15,239 nt of DNA, from positions 1-15,239 of the forward strand of contig CAUEQX010000030.1 in NCBI GenBank assembly GCA_959020035.1. The letters run 5' to 3'. This DNA is from an uncultured Collinsella sp. Lineage in GTDB: Bacteria; Actinomycetota; Coriobacteriia; Coriobacteriales; Coriobacteriaceae. Below are positions 6,264-13,968 of the stretch, piece by piece (position 1 is the stretch's first letter; each line of letters starts with the position of its first letter). The notes below the pieces were generated by a model, which saw only the letters and a program-made list of their open reading frames with translations, had not been told where the DNA came from and made no database searches. A program made the position numbers and the translations under genes.

Positions 6264-7730
6264 ATGAACGAAAACGAACTGACCGGTCTGCTCGAGTCTT
6301 TAAGGCGCATGGGCTCGGACGATCTTAACGTTGAGGTCAAGGAGAGCGCCACGACGCTTTCCCGCGACGTATGGGAAACGGTCAGCGCTTTCGCAAACAC
6401 CGCCGGCGGCATCATCGTACTCGGAGTGAGCGAGCGCGCGGGTTTTGTCCCAGTTGCAAACTTTGAGACCGAGAAAGTGCTCAACCAATTCGTGGCGGGC
6501 ATGGGTGATGCCGGCGGTCGCGGAAAGCTGGCCAATCCGCCCAAATACACCATTGAGCGCGTGGAGCTCCAGGGCACCGTGGTTCTGGTCATCACGATTG
6601 AGGAGCTCGACCCGTCGAGCAAGCCTTGCTATGTCATAGAGCGGGGCGCTCAAGGTGGCAGCTACAAACGCATCGATGACAAAGATGTCCCGCTTTCGTC
6701 GACCGAGGTGCTCGCATTGGCGTCATACGGTCGAGCGACTCCGAGCGATCGCGATGCGGTGCCCGGCACGTGTGTGGGCGATCTCGACGAGTCGCTGGTC
6801 GACCGCACGATAGAACGCGCCTATTCGTTGACGCCTCGAGCGATGCGTGGTGCGACGGACGAGAAGACAAAGATGGAGCGCCTGAATCTCCTCGACTTCC
6901 AGGGCAATGTTACCAAGGCTGGCCTCCTTGCCGCGGGCGTTTACCCTCAGCAGTTCTATCCCAAGCTCTTCATTGATGTGGCTGTCCACATGGGAACTCA
7001 AAAGGGAGCTGCGGGGCCACTAAGGTTTATGGACCGCACAGTCTGTGAGGGCACCCTGGGCGAGATGATTTCGGATGCTGTCGCGGCCGTCGCCAAGAAT
7101 TTGCGGCGAACCTCGACCGTCCAAGGCGTCTCGCGTGTCGACTCGCTGGAGATTCCCGAGGAGGTTCTGCGCGAGGCAATCGCCAACGCCGTAATCCATC
7201 GAGAATACGGGGATCGGTTCTGTGGACAATCGATTGCCGTCGACGTCTTTGACGATCGTGTCGAGGTGACGAATCCTGGCGGCCTTTACGGGGGAAAGAC
7301 TCGCGAGAACTTGTTTGACGGCAGCTCCCGATGCCGTAACGCGACGCTCGTGAAACTCATGTCGATTGTCCCGCTGCCGGATGGCGCAGGTTCGCCGGCT
7401 GAGGGCAATGGCTCGGGCATCCCGATGATGATCGATGCCATGCGCGCGCATGGCCTGGCCGAGCCCCTGTTCTGCCCGGGGTTCGATCGGTTCAAGGTCG
7501 TACTTTACCGTTCAAAGATCGAGCCGGTCGATCATGGCGGGGGCTTAATTGTGACGGCACTCAAACACTACGGCGAGCTGGGGACGCGTGAGCTGGCAGA
7601 ACGTACGGGGCTTACAATTTCCCAGGTAAGGTCGCGCGTCAACGCGCTCATTGCTCAAGGCGAGCTTGAGCCCACGGCGCCGGCGACGAGCCGCAACCGC
7701 AAGTATCGACTGTCAGAGCGCGTGGAATAA
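6264..7730 (+). CDS. AlbA_2 (Schlafen-like) DNA-binding and GHKL-ATPase-like protein with C-terminal winged helix
   Basis: A 488-residue protein of the AlbA_2 plus HATPase_c_4 class, often annotated as ATP-binding transcriptional regulators. The AlbA_2 domain spans about residues 21-145 and shows EVKESATTLSRDVWETVSAFANTAGG followed by IIVLGVSE. The ATPase part (about 270-400) has the N-box REAIANAVIHREY (Glu304, Asn308), DRVEVTNPGGLYGG, and a glycine-rich GNGSGIPMM motif near 381-389. A winged helix follows (about 426-488), with ELGTRELAERTGLTISQVRSRV as its helix-turn-helix. The ATG at 6264 has AAAGGA 7 bases upstream; the GTG at 6258 is too close to that box. It is preceded by the duplicated GAGAGATA arrays, so autoregulation is likely. 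Such proteins occur as regulators and in accessory islands; the biological output here is not known. Confidence 0.88.
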   Translation: MNENELTGLLESLRRMGSDDLNVEVKESATTLSRDVWETVSAFANTAGGIIVLGVSERAGFVPVANFETEKVLNQFVAGMGDAGGRGKLANPPKYTIERVELQGTVVLVITIEELDPSSKPCYVIERGAQGGSYKRIDDKDVPLSSTEVLALASYGRATPSDRDAVPGTCVGDLDESLVDRTIERAYSLTPRAMRGATDEKTKMERLNLLDFQGNVTKAGLLAAGVYPQQFYPKLFIDVAVHMGTQKGAAGPLRFMDRTVCEGTLGEMISDAVAAVAKNLRRTSTVQGVSRVDSLEIPEEVLREAIANAVIHREYGDRFCGQSIAVDVFDDRVEVTNPGGLYGGKTRENLFDGSSRCRNATLVKLMSIVPLPDGAGSPAEGNGSGIPMMIDAMRAHGLAEPLFCPGFDRFKVVLYRSKIEPVDHGGGLIVTALKHYGELGTRELAERTGLTISQVRSRVNALIAQGELEPTAPATSRNRKYRLSERVE

Positions 7731-7830
7731 ATGCGCTAGTGGATGAGGCGACCCAATAATCGACCCTCAATTGGCGCCCACTAAGGTAAAGCGGTTGTTG
7801 CTCAGTCGACGGTGATGCTGAAGACTCGGC

Positions 7831-8322
7831 TTACGCCGGCATGGCCCCGAACCCGTCCATCAAGAACAGCCTAAGAACCAGCTTGATGACATATCCCGGT
7901 TTGACTTCAGCCGCGTCAAAGACGTGGCGCTCGGCGAGCTCGCTGCAGTATGCATAGATGTCGCGGATAAGGTCCGCGCCCGAAAGCGTAAACATGTAGC
8001 CTGCGTCCGAAAGCGCATTGGGCGCGGCGGGCAACTTGGCCATGTGGCAGAACGTTTGCAGGTCGGGTGCCATAACATTCTGGTAGTCGAGGTGGCCGCT
8101 GGCATCCTGTGCGGCAAGCTCCAATTGGCGCACAAAATCCAGCGCCGCCGCTAACACAAAGCTCGGCGTAGGCGCGTTGACGTCCTGATTGGTCGCCACG
8201 AGTCTGCCCGCCGCCTGCGTGACAAGCCAAGCGACCTCGCGCTGGCAACGCACGGCCTTGCGCGTAACCGGCTTGATGGACGAAGAAGAAACGCTCCCCT
8301 TAGGCGGATTCGAAGCAGCCAT
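7831..8322 (-). CDS. Uncharacterised 163-residue protein
   Basis: I do not recognise the family. The protein is soluble, with no signal peptide or membrane helix. After a Ser/Lys-rich N-terminus of about 20 residues (MAASNPPKGSVSSSSIK) it looks almost wholly alpha-helical: REVAWLVTQAAGRLV, SFVLAAALDFVRQLEL, and SGADLIRDIYAYCSELA. It ends in a hydrophobic helix VIKLVLRLFLMDGFG. The GGGAGGG box 4 bases before the ATG at 8322 fixes the start; the open frame extends to 8631 but only through the promoter and into the methyltransferase gene. It lies 125 bases downstream of the methyltransferase on the same strand, yet has its own TATACT box and palindrome, so it is probably separately controlled. 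A link to the restriction system is possible but unproven. Confidence 0.75.
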   Translation of the reverse strand: MAASNPPKGSVSSSSIKPVTRKAVRCQREVAWLVTQAAGRLVATNQDVNAPTPSFVLAAALDFVRQLELAAQDASGHLDYQNVMAPDLQTFCHMAKLPAAPNALSDAGYMFTLSGADLIRDIYAYCSELAERHVFDAAEVKPGYVIKLVLRLFLMDGFGAMPA

Positions 8323-8359
8323 AAGACCCTCCCATGAACAATCCGGCCCAACAGGCCCG

Positions 8360-8385
8360 GATGAAACACGTGTTACATCAGTATA
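8360..8385 (-). promoter_or_regulatory. -10 box with adjoining 20-bp palindrome (candidate operator)
   Basis: On the minus strand TATACT (8380-8385) is followed at once by GATGTAACACGTGTTTCATC (8360-8379), an inverted repeat matching at 9 of 10 positions per half around a perfect AACACGTGTT centre. A repressor bound there would cover the transcription start of the 163-residue gene, about 40 bases further on. The -35 region is poor. A further dyad, ATCCGGCC/GGCCCGGAT (8341-8362), abuts it. Confidence 0.5.
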
Positions 8386-8447
8386 CGGGGAAGTGGGGTG
8401 GAAAAACGGAGTCGACAGCGTGAACTGCCGGCTCCGGATTGCTTGCC

Positions 8448-9710
8448 TTAGAGGCCGTACACTTCGACCATAGCTTCGCCAATGCGATGGGGCACGCCGG
8501 TGACGAGTGCGTTGCCCATGCAGAAGGCCCGATGGCCGTCGGTCATGCCCGTATCGGTCCAACCTTTCGGGAATCCCTGAAGCTGATCGAGCTCGTCGGG
8601 AACAAGACGGCGGAAACGGCCATCGGGACATTCGATGACGTGCTTGAAGCGGCTCGCTCCCGTGCCGCCTTCTCCTGTGAGGATGGTGCGGCTCGGCTTG
8701 TCGGTGGCATCCGGGAAGCTCATGGCTCCCTCGGAATACGTGTACGTAAAGCCTGTCTTTTTGTTAGTGCGCTCTTCGCGCTTGCTGCCCTTAAGGTAGC
8801 GCCAGTCGGGAAGCTTTTCGTCGGAGATGTAGAACTGCTCCGGGACATCAGCCTCGTCGACAAGCACGTCGCCAAGCACGTGGCGCTCACCGTGATAGTC
8901 CTCGGCAAAGTCGCAGGTCAGAACATGACAGCCCTGCATGACGCCAGCATTTTTGAATTGAGAGGTCTTTTGGCCGACGCCAAAACGAGTTGAGTTCTCG
9001 TAGGGGTCGGGCAAAACGTCGAGCTCGGACATCTCGTCGGGATAGATGGCGGGGAAGGCTTTAGCCATGACGCCGTTGTGCATGCGATTAACGAGATCAA
9101 CCTTGCCAGCGTCCTTTTCGCAGAAGATATAAACACGCTTGCGACGCTGGGGGAAACCGTATTCGGCAGAGTTGACCACGCGCCATTCGACCGTGTAGTC
9201 GAGGTCGGCAAGACAGCTTAGGATGATGGCGAAGTCGCGACCGCGTTGAGACGCGGGCGACTTGAGCAGGCGGTCGACGTTCTCAAAGAGACCGAACTTG
9301 GGCTTCTTCATTTCGAGGAAGTGATAGATGTCCCACCAAAGGACGCCCTTCTTGCCCTCGATGCCGTGTGCCTGATTGAGCGGACGCGCGACAGAGTAGT
9401 CTTGGCAGGGGAAACCGCCAACAACCATTTGGACATCGGGGATTTTGATTTCTTTCGCCTCGGCCTGCTCCAGGACCTTATTGATGTCTTCGTTGACGAC
9501 GGAATCATTGCCGAAGCGATCCATGTAGCAACGGGCCGCGAACTGACGCGCCTTGGTTCCGGGCGGCTCCCACTGATTGGCCCAAATGGTGCGGAAGGGG
9601 CCGGCGGGCTTCATATAAAACTCGGGATGGCGAGGGTCGGCATAGCCTTCGAGACCCAAACGAAATCCACCGACGCCCGCAAAAAGCTCGGCAATATTAA
9701 TCTCAGACAC
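8448..9710 (-). CDS. DNA (cytosine-5) methyltransferase, probably GATC-specific (M.Sau3AI type)
   Basis: A 420-residue C5-cytosine methyltransferase using S-adenosylmethionine. The motifs are in standard order: I (AELFAGVGGFRLGLEG, residues 7-22), IV (GGFPCQDYS, catalytic Cys102), VI (FENVDRL, Glu143-Asn144-Val145), VIII (QRRKRVYIF, 188-196), a target recognition region (about 200-365), IX (RRLVPDELDQLQGFP) and X (GNALVTGVPHRIGEAM, near 399-414). The start is the GTG at 9710, preceded by GGAG 4 bases upstream; motif I begins a few residues later as usual. It is divergent from a Sau3AI-family endonuclease, so it most likely protects GATC by making the cytosine 5-methylated. All catalytic motifs look intact. 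Specificity is inferred from the partner, not read from the recognition region. Confidence 0.93.
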   Translation of the reverse strand: MSEINIAELFAGVGGFRLGLEGYADPRHPEFYMKPAGPFRTIWANQWEPPGTKARQFAARCYMDRFGNDSVVNEDINKVLEQAEAKEIKIPDVQMVVGGFPCQDYSVARPLNQAHGIEGKKGVLWWDIYHFLEMKKPKFGLFENVDRLLKSPASQRGRDFAIILSCLADLDYTVEWRVVNSAEYGFPQRRKRVYIFCEKDAGKVDLVNRMHNGVMAKAFPAIYPDEMSELDVLPDPYENSTRFGVGQKTSQFKNAGVMQGCHVLTCDFAEDYHGERHVLGDVLVDEADVPEQFYISDEKLPDWRYLKGSKREERTNKKTGFTYTYSEGAMSFPDATDKPSRTILTGEGGTGASRFKHVIECPDGRFRRLVPDELDQLQGFPKGWTDTGMTDGHRAFCMGNALVTGVPHRIGEAMVEVYGL

Positions 9711-9733
9711 GTTTCTCCAATCGCTGCTGTGTC

Positions 9734-9817
9734 CGGTTATGGTGGTCACAACAATAACCGATCGAGGGGACAATCAAGACCTCAATTTTCTGGGCGTTAG
9801 TAGTTGCTCTGAACTAC
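9734..9817. promoter_or_regulatory. Divergent control region of the restriction-modification pair
   Basis: The 140 bases between the two divergent genes contain two dyads. CGGTTAT (9734-9740) and ATAACCG (9754-9760) form a 7-bp inverted repeat 13 bases apart, touching a GATC site at 9760-9763. GTAGTT (9800-9805) and AACTAC (9812-9817) form a second, 6-bp repeat shortly before the endonuclease start. No controller (C-protein) gene is visible, so methyltransferase binding or methylation of the GATC are possible means of control. I could not assign -10/-35 boxes confidently. Confidence 0.4.
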
Positions 9818-9850
9818 CATGAGGTTAGTTGCGAGTTTCGGAGGTATCCC

Positions 9851-11356
9851 GTGTCTAAGAAGCGCCTCGATTTCAAGCGCATGCTTGACGATACTGATTT
9901 TTCTGACCCCTCAAGCATCGAGCACTATGCTGCCAATCTCGATGGCATGACGTTCCGCGATATTCTCGAGCTCGGTATTGCGCCGGAAGGGGAGAGTGCG
10001 CCCAAGGACTTTGGCTCCAAGAAGTACAAAGGCGGTATGGGCACTCTTATCGAAGAACGTTACTTTGGCTACAAGGCCAATAGTGACGATCGCCCCGACT
10101 TTCCCGAGGCGGGCGTTGAGCTCAAGGCAACGTGTTTTGATGTGCTCAAGAACGGGCGGAAGTCTGCTGGCGAGCGCCTTGTCCTGACCATGATTCCTTA
10201 TGACCGACCTGTTTCGCTCGACTACGACAGTTCTCACCTCAAGACCAAGCTCAGCAATATCCTGTTGATTTACTACGGCCGAGATCGTTCCATCGATAAA
10301 TACGACCAACGCATTGAGCGTGCGGTCATGGTTCGTCTGCCCGAAGAGGACATGAAAATCATTCGCGCCGACTACGAGAAGATCATTTCCTATATTCAGG
10401 ATGGCCGTGCGGACGAGCTTTCAGAAGGCATGACGACTTATCTGGGTGCTTGCACGAAGGGCGCAACTGAGGCCACAATGTGGGCGGACCAGTATTATGA
10501 ATACTTCAATACCGATACGGGCGAGATTGAGCGCCATCGCGCAAAGCGTCGCGCCTTTTCCCTCAAGCGCTCGTATATGGACTATGTGCTCCATACTTAT
10601 GTCCTCGGTGCTCCGCGAGTCGGGGAGAGCATTGTTCAGGACGATGGCAAGTCTATCGATTTCGAAAGTTACGTAACTGGACTTATCGAGCGCCATTACG
10701 GTGAGACCGATCGTCAAATTGCCGAACAGTATGGACTGGAGTACACGGGCAATAAGGCGCAGTGGACAACGCTCGTTTATCGTATGCTCGGAATCAAAAA
10801 AGATGCTGACGAGGACTTCGCCAAGGCGGGCATTCCCGTCCGACCTGTTCGAGTTAACCCCCGGGGGCAGATCGACCAGGCTCTGTCGTTCCCACCGTTT
10901 GAGTTCAAGCGTTTGATTGAAGAAGACTGGGAGACGTCGCCTCTTCATGCGTGCCTTGAGACCAATCGCTTTTTCTTCGTTGTGTTCCGTGAGGACCACG
11001 ATGGCGTGCTGCGTCTCGATCGTTGTTTGTTCTGGGCAATGGGAGAAAACGAAATCGAAGGCCCAGCGAAAGCTTGTTGGGATGAGACGCGAAAGGTAAT
11101 ACGTGAGGGCGTTGAGTTCAATCCGTATCGGGATGCGAGCGGAAAGCTCAAAGTGACTAACAATCTGCCCGGTATGGCGGACAATCCAATTGTTCACGTT
11201 CGCCCGCATACGTCAAAAGCGGCTTACAAGTTTGCCGATGGAACAGAGATCGGTGACATCGCAAGGAATGCTTACGAACTGCCCGACGGGCGCTGGATGA
11301 CGAAGCAATCGTTCTGGTTCAACAAGGGCTACCTGGAGCATATTCTGGGGCTGTAG
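9851..11356 (+). CDS. Sau3AI/MutH-family type II restriction endonuclease (predicted GATC)
   Basis: A 501-residue protein close in length to Sau3AI (489). The N-terminal MutH-like domain has the nuclease motif D-x6-E-x-K as DFPEAGVELK (Asp83, Glu90, Lys92), preceded by GGMGTLIEERYFGYKANSDD, typical of the family. A second MutH-like domain fills the C-terminal part (about 280-501), ending with FWFNKGYLEHILGL; it lacks an evident catalytic triad and in Sau3AI the corresponding domain binds DNA. The enzyme would cut unmodified GATC DNA and so defend against phage and plasmids. The GTG start follows a GGAGG box with 7 bases spacing. Divergent pairing with the cytosine methyltransferase supports the call. 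Both genes appear intact, so the system should be active. Exact specificity needs testing. Confidence 0.9.
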   Translation: MSKKRLDFKRMLDDTDFSDPSSIEHYAANLDGMTFRDILELGIAPEGESAPKDFGSKKYKGGMGTLIEERYFGYKANSDDRPDFPEAGVELKATCFDVLKNGRKSAGERLVLTMIPYDRPVSLDYDSSHLKTKLSNILLIYYGRDRSIDKYDQRIERAVMVRLPEEDMKIIRADYEKIISYIQDGRADELSEGMTTYLGACTKGATEATMWADQYYEYFNTDTGEIERHRAKRRAFSLKRSYMDYVLHTYVLGAPRVGESIVQDDGKSIDFESYVTGLIERHYGETDRQIAEQYGLEYTGNKAQWTTLVYRMLGIKKDADEDFAKAGIPVRPVRVNPRGQIDQALSFPPFEFKRLIEEDWETSPLHACLETNRFFFVVFREDHDGVLRLDRCLFWAMGENEIEGPAKACWDETRKVIREGVEFNPYRDASGKLKVTNNLPGMADNPIVHVRPHTSKAAYKFADGTEIGDIARNAYELPDGRWMTKQSFWFNKGYLEHILGL

Positions 11357-11411
11357 CGTTTCGAGATTATTTAACAATCAACCCCTGCTCCTCGATACCT
11401 CGATGTTGCCC

Positions 11412-12098
11412 CTACAAATAAATCCCCTCACCAAGCTGCTTATGGAACTCGGCGTGATGGTCGCGTGCCCAGGTAAAGAGCGCCTGGTCAAAGTCGGTGC
11501 GCGTGGTCGGGACGCCAAAGACGCCGGCAACTTCGACGCGCACAAACTCCAGTGCCGGCAGCTTGTTGATGGCAGTGAGGGCAAACGGGGACGAGGGCTC
11601 CTCGAACAGATGGCGGCTGCCTTGCAGCGCGTCGCAACTGGTGCACGTGTTGCCGAGCGACGGGGCTTTGGAGGTTCGCGCGCCTACGGGCTTGTAGCCG
11701 CAGCGCTTATGAAGGTAGTCGCGGATCTCGCCCGGCACACAGCCAAGAGCGGGCACGATGGCGAGCGCGTTGGCGTTGGCCGTGTCGATGGCAATGTGCC
11801 CGGCTTCGTTGGGTGCGTGCACGATGGCGATGCTCTCGTCGTTATCGGTTCGATAGGGAATGCCGAAGGCCGCGACCGAGGTCTCTTTGTGACACTTCCA
11901 GCATTCGCGCTTGCCCAGTACTAGATATATATACGGCGCTGAGGGGTCGGATCGGTCAACACCGGGCAGCCATTCGGCAAAGGGCTCGGCGTTGACGCCG
12001 CTGGGTACATACCAGATCTTCTTGGTCCGGTCCCATTTGGCGCCCAGCGCCTTGGCTTCTTCTTTGTGCGAAAAGGGGACATCGAGCTCGGTGCGCAT
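11412..12098 (-). CDS. DUF5710-domain protein with two CxxC pairs
   Basis: A 228-residue soluble protein. The N-terminal 45 residues fit DUF5710, a small domain often found on primase-like, mobilisation or zinc-finger proteins, with the signature HKEEAKALGAKWDRTKKIWYVP (residues 11-32 split across two helices and a strand). The rest is less familiar: CWKC at Cys66/Cys69 and CTSC at Cys152/Cys155 could together bind one zinc, bracketing a segment with IAIVHAPNEAG and a GEIRDYLHKRCGYKP helix. The ATG at 12098 has AGGAG 6 bases upstream; an in-frame upstream ATG at 12134 lacks a box. It converges on the endonuclease gene with 55 bases between stops and no clear terminator. The function is not known; nucleic-acid binding is a guess from the domain. 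Confidence 0.8.
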   Translation of the reverse strand: MRTELDVPFSHKEEAKALGAKWDRTKKIWYVPSGVNAEPFAEWLPGVDRSDPSAPYIYLVLGKRECWKCHKETSVAAFGIPYRTDNDESIAIVHAPNEAGHIAIDTANANALAIVPALGCVPGEIRDYLHKRCGYKPVGARTSKAPSLGNTCTSCDALQGSRHLFEEPSSPFALTAINKLPALEFVRVEVAGVFGVPTTRTDFDQALFTWARDHHAEFHKQLGEGIYL

Positions 12099-12384
12099 GG
12101 CGGCTCCTTGGTGCTGCAGGTGCAAGTGGCTCAAGGATACCGCAGGGCGCAGACATCGCGGCGTTTTGCTGAGAAGTTGCGGTGCGGACTGATTGGTTAT
12201 GCCGATGGATAGATCGGCAAGTAGATGGTCGGCTTTTGGCCAGTTGGGCGGTTGGAGCAGCTTGCGGCGCAGTTTTGTGCCTGGCTATTGTTGATGTTGG
12301 GGCATTGAATTTGTTTGGCGGCTATTTGTCAGGTGAATTGATGTTACGTTGCGATGACGGTTGGAGCTGCCAGTGGATTTGGCG
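12099..12384. other. Intergenic stretch with no supported feature
   Basis: About 290 bases between the divergently placed DUF5710 start and the tRNA terminator. The sequence is less GC-rich toward 12300. An 87-codon plus-strand open frame crosses it but has no ribosome site and runs through the tRNA terminator. I see no convincing promoter boxes, although the upstream gene must have one here. Confidence 0.5.
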
Positions 12385-12424
12385 ACATAAAACAAAACAG
12401 CTCAGAGGCGAAGCCTCTGAGCTG
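12385..12424 (-). terminator. Intrinsic terminator of tRNA-Val
   Basis: On the minus strand an 11-bp perfect stem CAGCTCAGAGG / CCTCTGAGCTG (12398-12424) with loop CTTCG is followed by TTTTGTTTTAT. It starts 9 bases after the tRNA 3' end, a textbook terminator. Confidence 0.9.
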
Positions 12425-12432
12425 CGAACATT

Positions 12433-12507
12433 TGGTGGGCGTTAGAAGATTTGAACTTCTGACCTCTTCCGTGTCAGGGAAGCGCTCTCCCCCTGAGCTA
12501 AACGCCC
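12433..12507 (-). tRNA. tRNA-Val (anticodon GAC)
   Basis: A 75-base cloverleaf with the CCA end encoded. The acceptor stem pairs GGGCGTT (12501-12507) with AACGCCC, then discriminator A and CCA. The D arm contains AGCTCAGGGGGAGAGC. The anticodon stem CTTCC/GGAAG encloses CTGACAC with GAC at 12473-12475, and the T arm carries the GTTCAAAT loop. Anticodon GAC reads GUC/GUU valine codons. It is transcribed alone, with its own promoter and terminator. tRNA genes can be integration sites; no duplicated 3' end is visible in this window. Confidence 0.97.
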
Positions 12508-12536
12508 GATCAAGGGTGCGCAAGTGCGCAAGGGAT

Positions 12537-12565
12537 AATATAACGGAGCCTGAACTCGGTGGCAA
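12537..12565 (-). promoter_or_regulatory. tRNA-Val promoter
   Basis: Minus strand TTGCCA (12560-12565), exactly 17 bases, then TATATT (12537-12542), about 30 bases before the tRNA 5' end. Just downstream, a tandem 8-bp repeat TTGCGCAC (12516-12531) occupies the short leader. Confidence 0.75.
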
Positions 12566-12704
12566 GAACATTTTAAAAAATCGCTTACATTGTGGAATTC
12601 GGGGGCTTTGTCGTATCCATTTCAAAAGAGTCTGCTGCCGCGATTTGGCTGTCGACTAATACAGGGCCATTGCGGTATCGAGCTATGGAAAGACGCCTGC
12701 GGAA

Positions 12705-12727
12705 TTGTCCTACCGATAAGCGGACAA
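12705..12727 (+). promoter_or_regulatory. Inverted repeat in the leader of the transporter gene
   Basis: TTGTCC (12705-12710) and GGACAA (12722-12727), 11 bases apart, about 70 bases before the transporter start. Together with the nearby CCGGCTGGTGCC/TTCGCCG segment it suggests RNA structure, but it matches no riboswitch class I recognise. The remaining bases between the tRNA promoter and the gene show nothing else. Confidence 0.25.
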
Positions 12728-12796
12728 GCCTCCGGCTGGTGCCTTCGCCGTGGTAAGGTAAGCCGAATTGTTTCCAGGCTGTTTCGGGGGAGTGGA

Positions 12797-13819
12797 ATGA
12801 GCAAAGAGTGTGTCGAGCAGGTCGAAGGCACAGGGGCTTCGGTGCCGATGACCGATATATCGAACATTGATGTGCCCGAGGGCACCGACGAGCTCAGCCG
12901 CAGCACCCGTCGCGCCTGGCGCGACCGTCTCAACGACGCCCAGACGCGCAAGATGATCACGGGTGTTTTAGCCACGCTGGTGGGCGGTTCGTTTTGGGGT
13001 TTCTCGGGTACCAGCGCGAGTTTTTTGTTCGATACCTACCATGTCGATACGCTGTGGCTTATGAGCATACGGCAGATTCTCGCCGGCCTGCTCTTTATGA
13101 CTGTGGTTGTCACGCGCGACCGCGCACGCCTGGTCAAGCTTTGGACGACGCCCGCCGATCGCAAACAGCTGCTGTTCTTTACCGCCTTTGGCCTGCTCTT
13201 TAACCAGTTTTGTTATCTTTCGGCCGTGCGCCTGACCAATGCCGGAACTGCGACGGTGCTCCAGTGCCTGCAACTGGTCATCATTATGGGCTACACCTGC
13301 GTGGTCGACCATCGCATGCCTCGCGTGCGTGAGGCCGTTGGCATTGGGTTGGCCCTGGGCGGCACCTTTTTAATCGCTACCGGCGGCGACCCGACCAGTC
13401 TGAGCATATCGCCGCTTGGCCTGGTTGCAGGCCTTATGTGTGCGGTCAGCGCGACCTGCATGGCGGTGATTCCCGCCAAGATTCTGCCCGAATACGGCAG
13501 CCCTATTGTTACGGGCTCGGCTATGCTCACGGCGGGTGTCGTTTCGAGTGTCTTTGTGCAGCCGTGGGCTCATATGCCGGCCCTCGATGCTGCCGGCGTC
13601 GAAGCGCTTGCGGTGTTTGTGATTGTGGGCTCTTTCCTGGCGTATATGCTCTATATGCAGGGCGTCAAGGATATTGGCTCCGTACGCGCGAGCCTCATCG
13701 GAACTGTGGAGCCGGTCTCGGCAACCATTACCAGCGCCGTTATGCTGGGCACGGTGTTTTTGCCGACCGACCTTATCGGCTTTGTCATGATCATCGTGAT
13801 GATGTTCCTCACGGTGTAG
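12797..13819 (+). CDS. DMT/EamA-family transporter
   Basis: A 340-residue polytopic membrane protein of the drug/metabolite transporter superfamily. About 52 hydrophilic, acidic residues precede ten predicted helices (roughly 53-75, 86-106, 124-143, 148-168, 178-196, 206-226, 236-254, 264-287, 298-318 and 322-340), arranged as two EamA repeats. Family signatures include GGSFWGFSGTSASFLF in helix 1, NAGTATVLQCLQLV in helix 4, and the C-terminal RASLIGTVEPVSATI (Glu305). The usual GE after that motif is GT here. The ATG at 12797 follows GGGGGAG; the frame is open upstream to 12590 without support. The last helix ends at the stop, so there is no cytoplasmic tail. It likely exports a small metabolite; the substrate cannot be read from the sequence. 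Confidence 0.9.
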   Translation: MSKECVEQVEGTGASVPMTDISNIDVPEGTDELSRSTRRAWRDRLNDAQTRKMITGVLATLVGGSFWGFSGTSASFLFDTYHVDTLWLMSIRQILAGLLFMTVVVTRDRARLVKLWTTPADRKQLLFFTAFGLLFNQFCYLSAVRLTNAGTATVLQCLQLVIIMGYTCVVDHRMPRVREAVGIGLALGGTFLIATGGDPTSLSISPLGLVAGLMCAVSATCMAVIPAKILPEYGSPIVTGSAMLTAGVVSSVFVQPWAHMPALDAAGVEALAVFVIVGSFLAYMLYMQGVKDIGSVRASLIGTVEPVSATITSAVMLGTVFLPTDLIGFVMIIVMMFLTV

Positions 13820-13968
13820 CTAGCGCCGCTGCCAAGACGGAAAAGGTGTTGTGCCGCATTTTCGCCAATTGATGTCCGTGTCTGGAGTTTAGCTGTCGAT
13901 GCTCAAAATGCCATAAACTAGTAACGTTATGGACTTTTTCATTGCGACTCAATTGCGAGGATTTCTTT

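Noticed and set aside
7731..7830. A terminator between the AlbA_2 gene and the convergent orphan gene
   Set aside because: TAGTGG and CCACTA pair only across 35 bases, and no T-run follows.
12182..12445. An 87-codon open frame between the DUF5710 gene and the tRNA
   Set aside because: No ribosome site, and it runs through the tRNA terminator into the tRNA gene.
12433..12507. An attachment site at tRNA-Val
   Set aside because: No second copy of the tRNA 3' end and no integrase gene occur in the window.
12566..12796. A riboswitch in front of the transporter
   Set aside because: Only short inverted repeats are present; I found no conserved core of the fluoride, guanidine, cobalamin or preQ1 classes.
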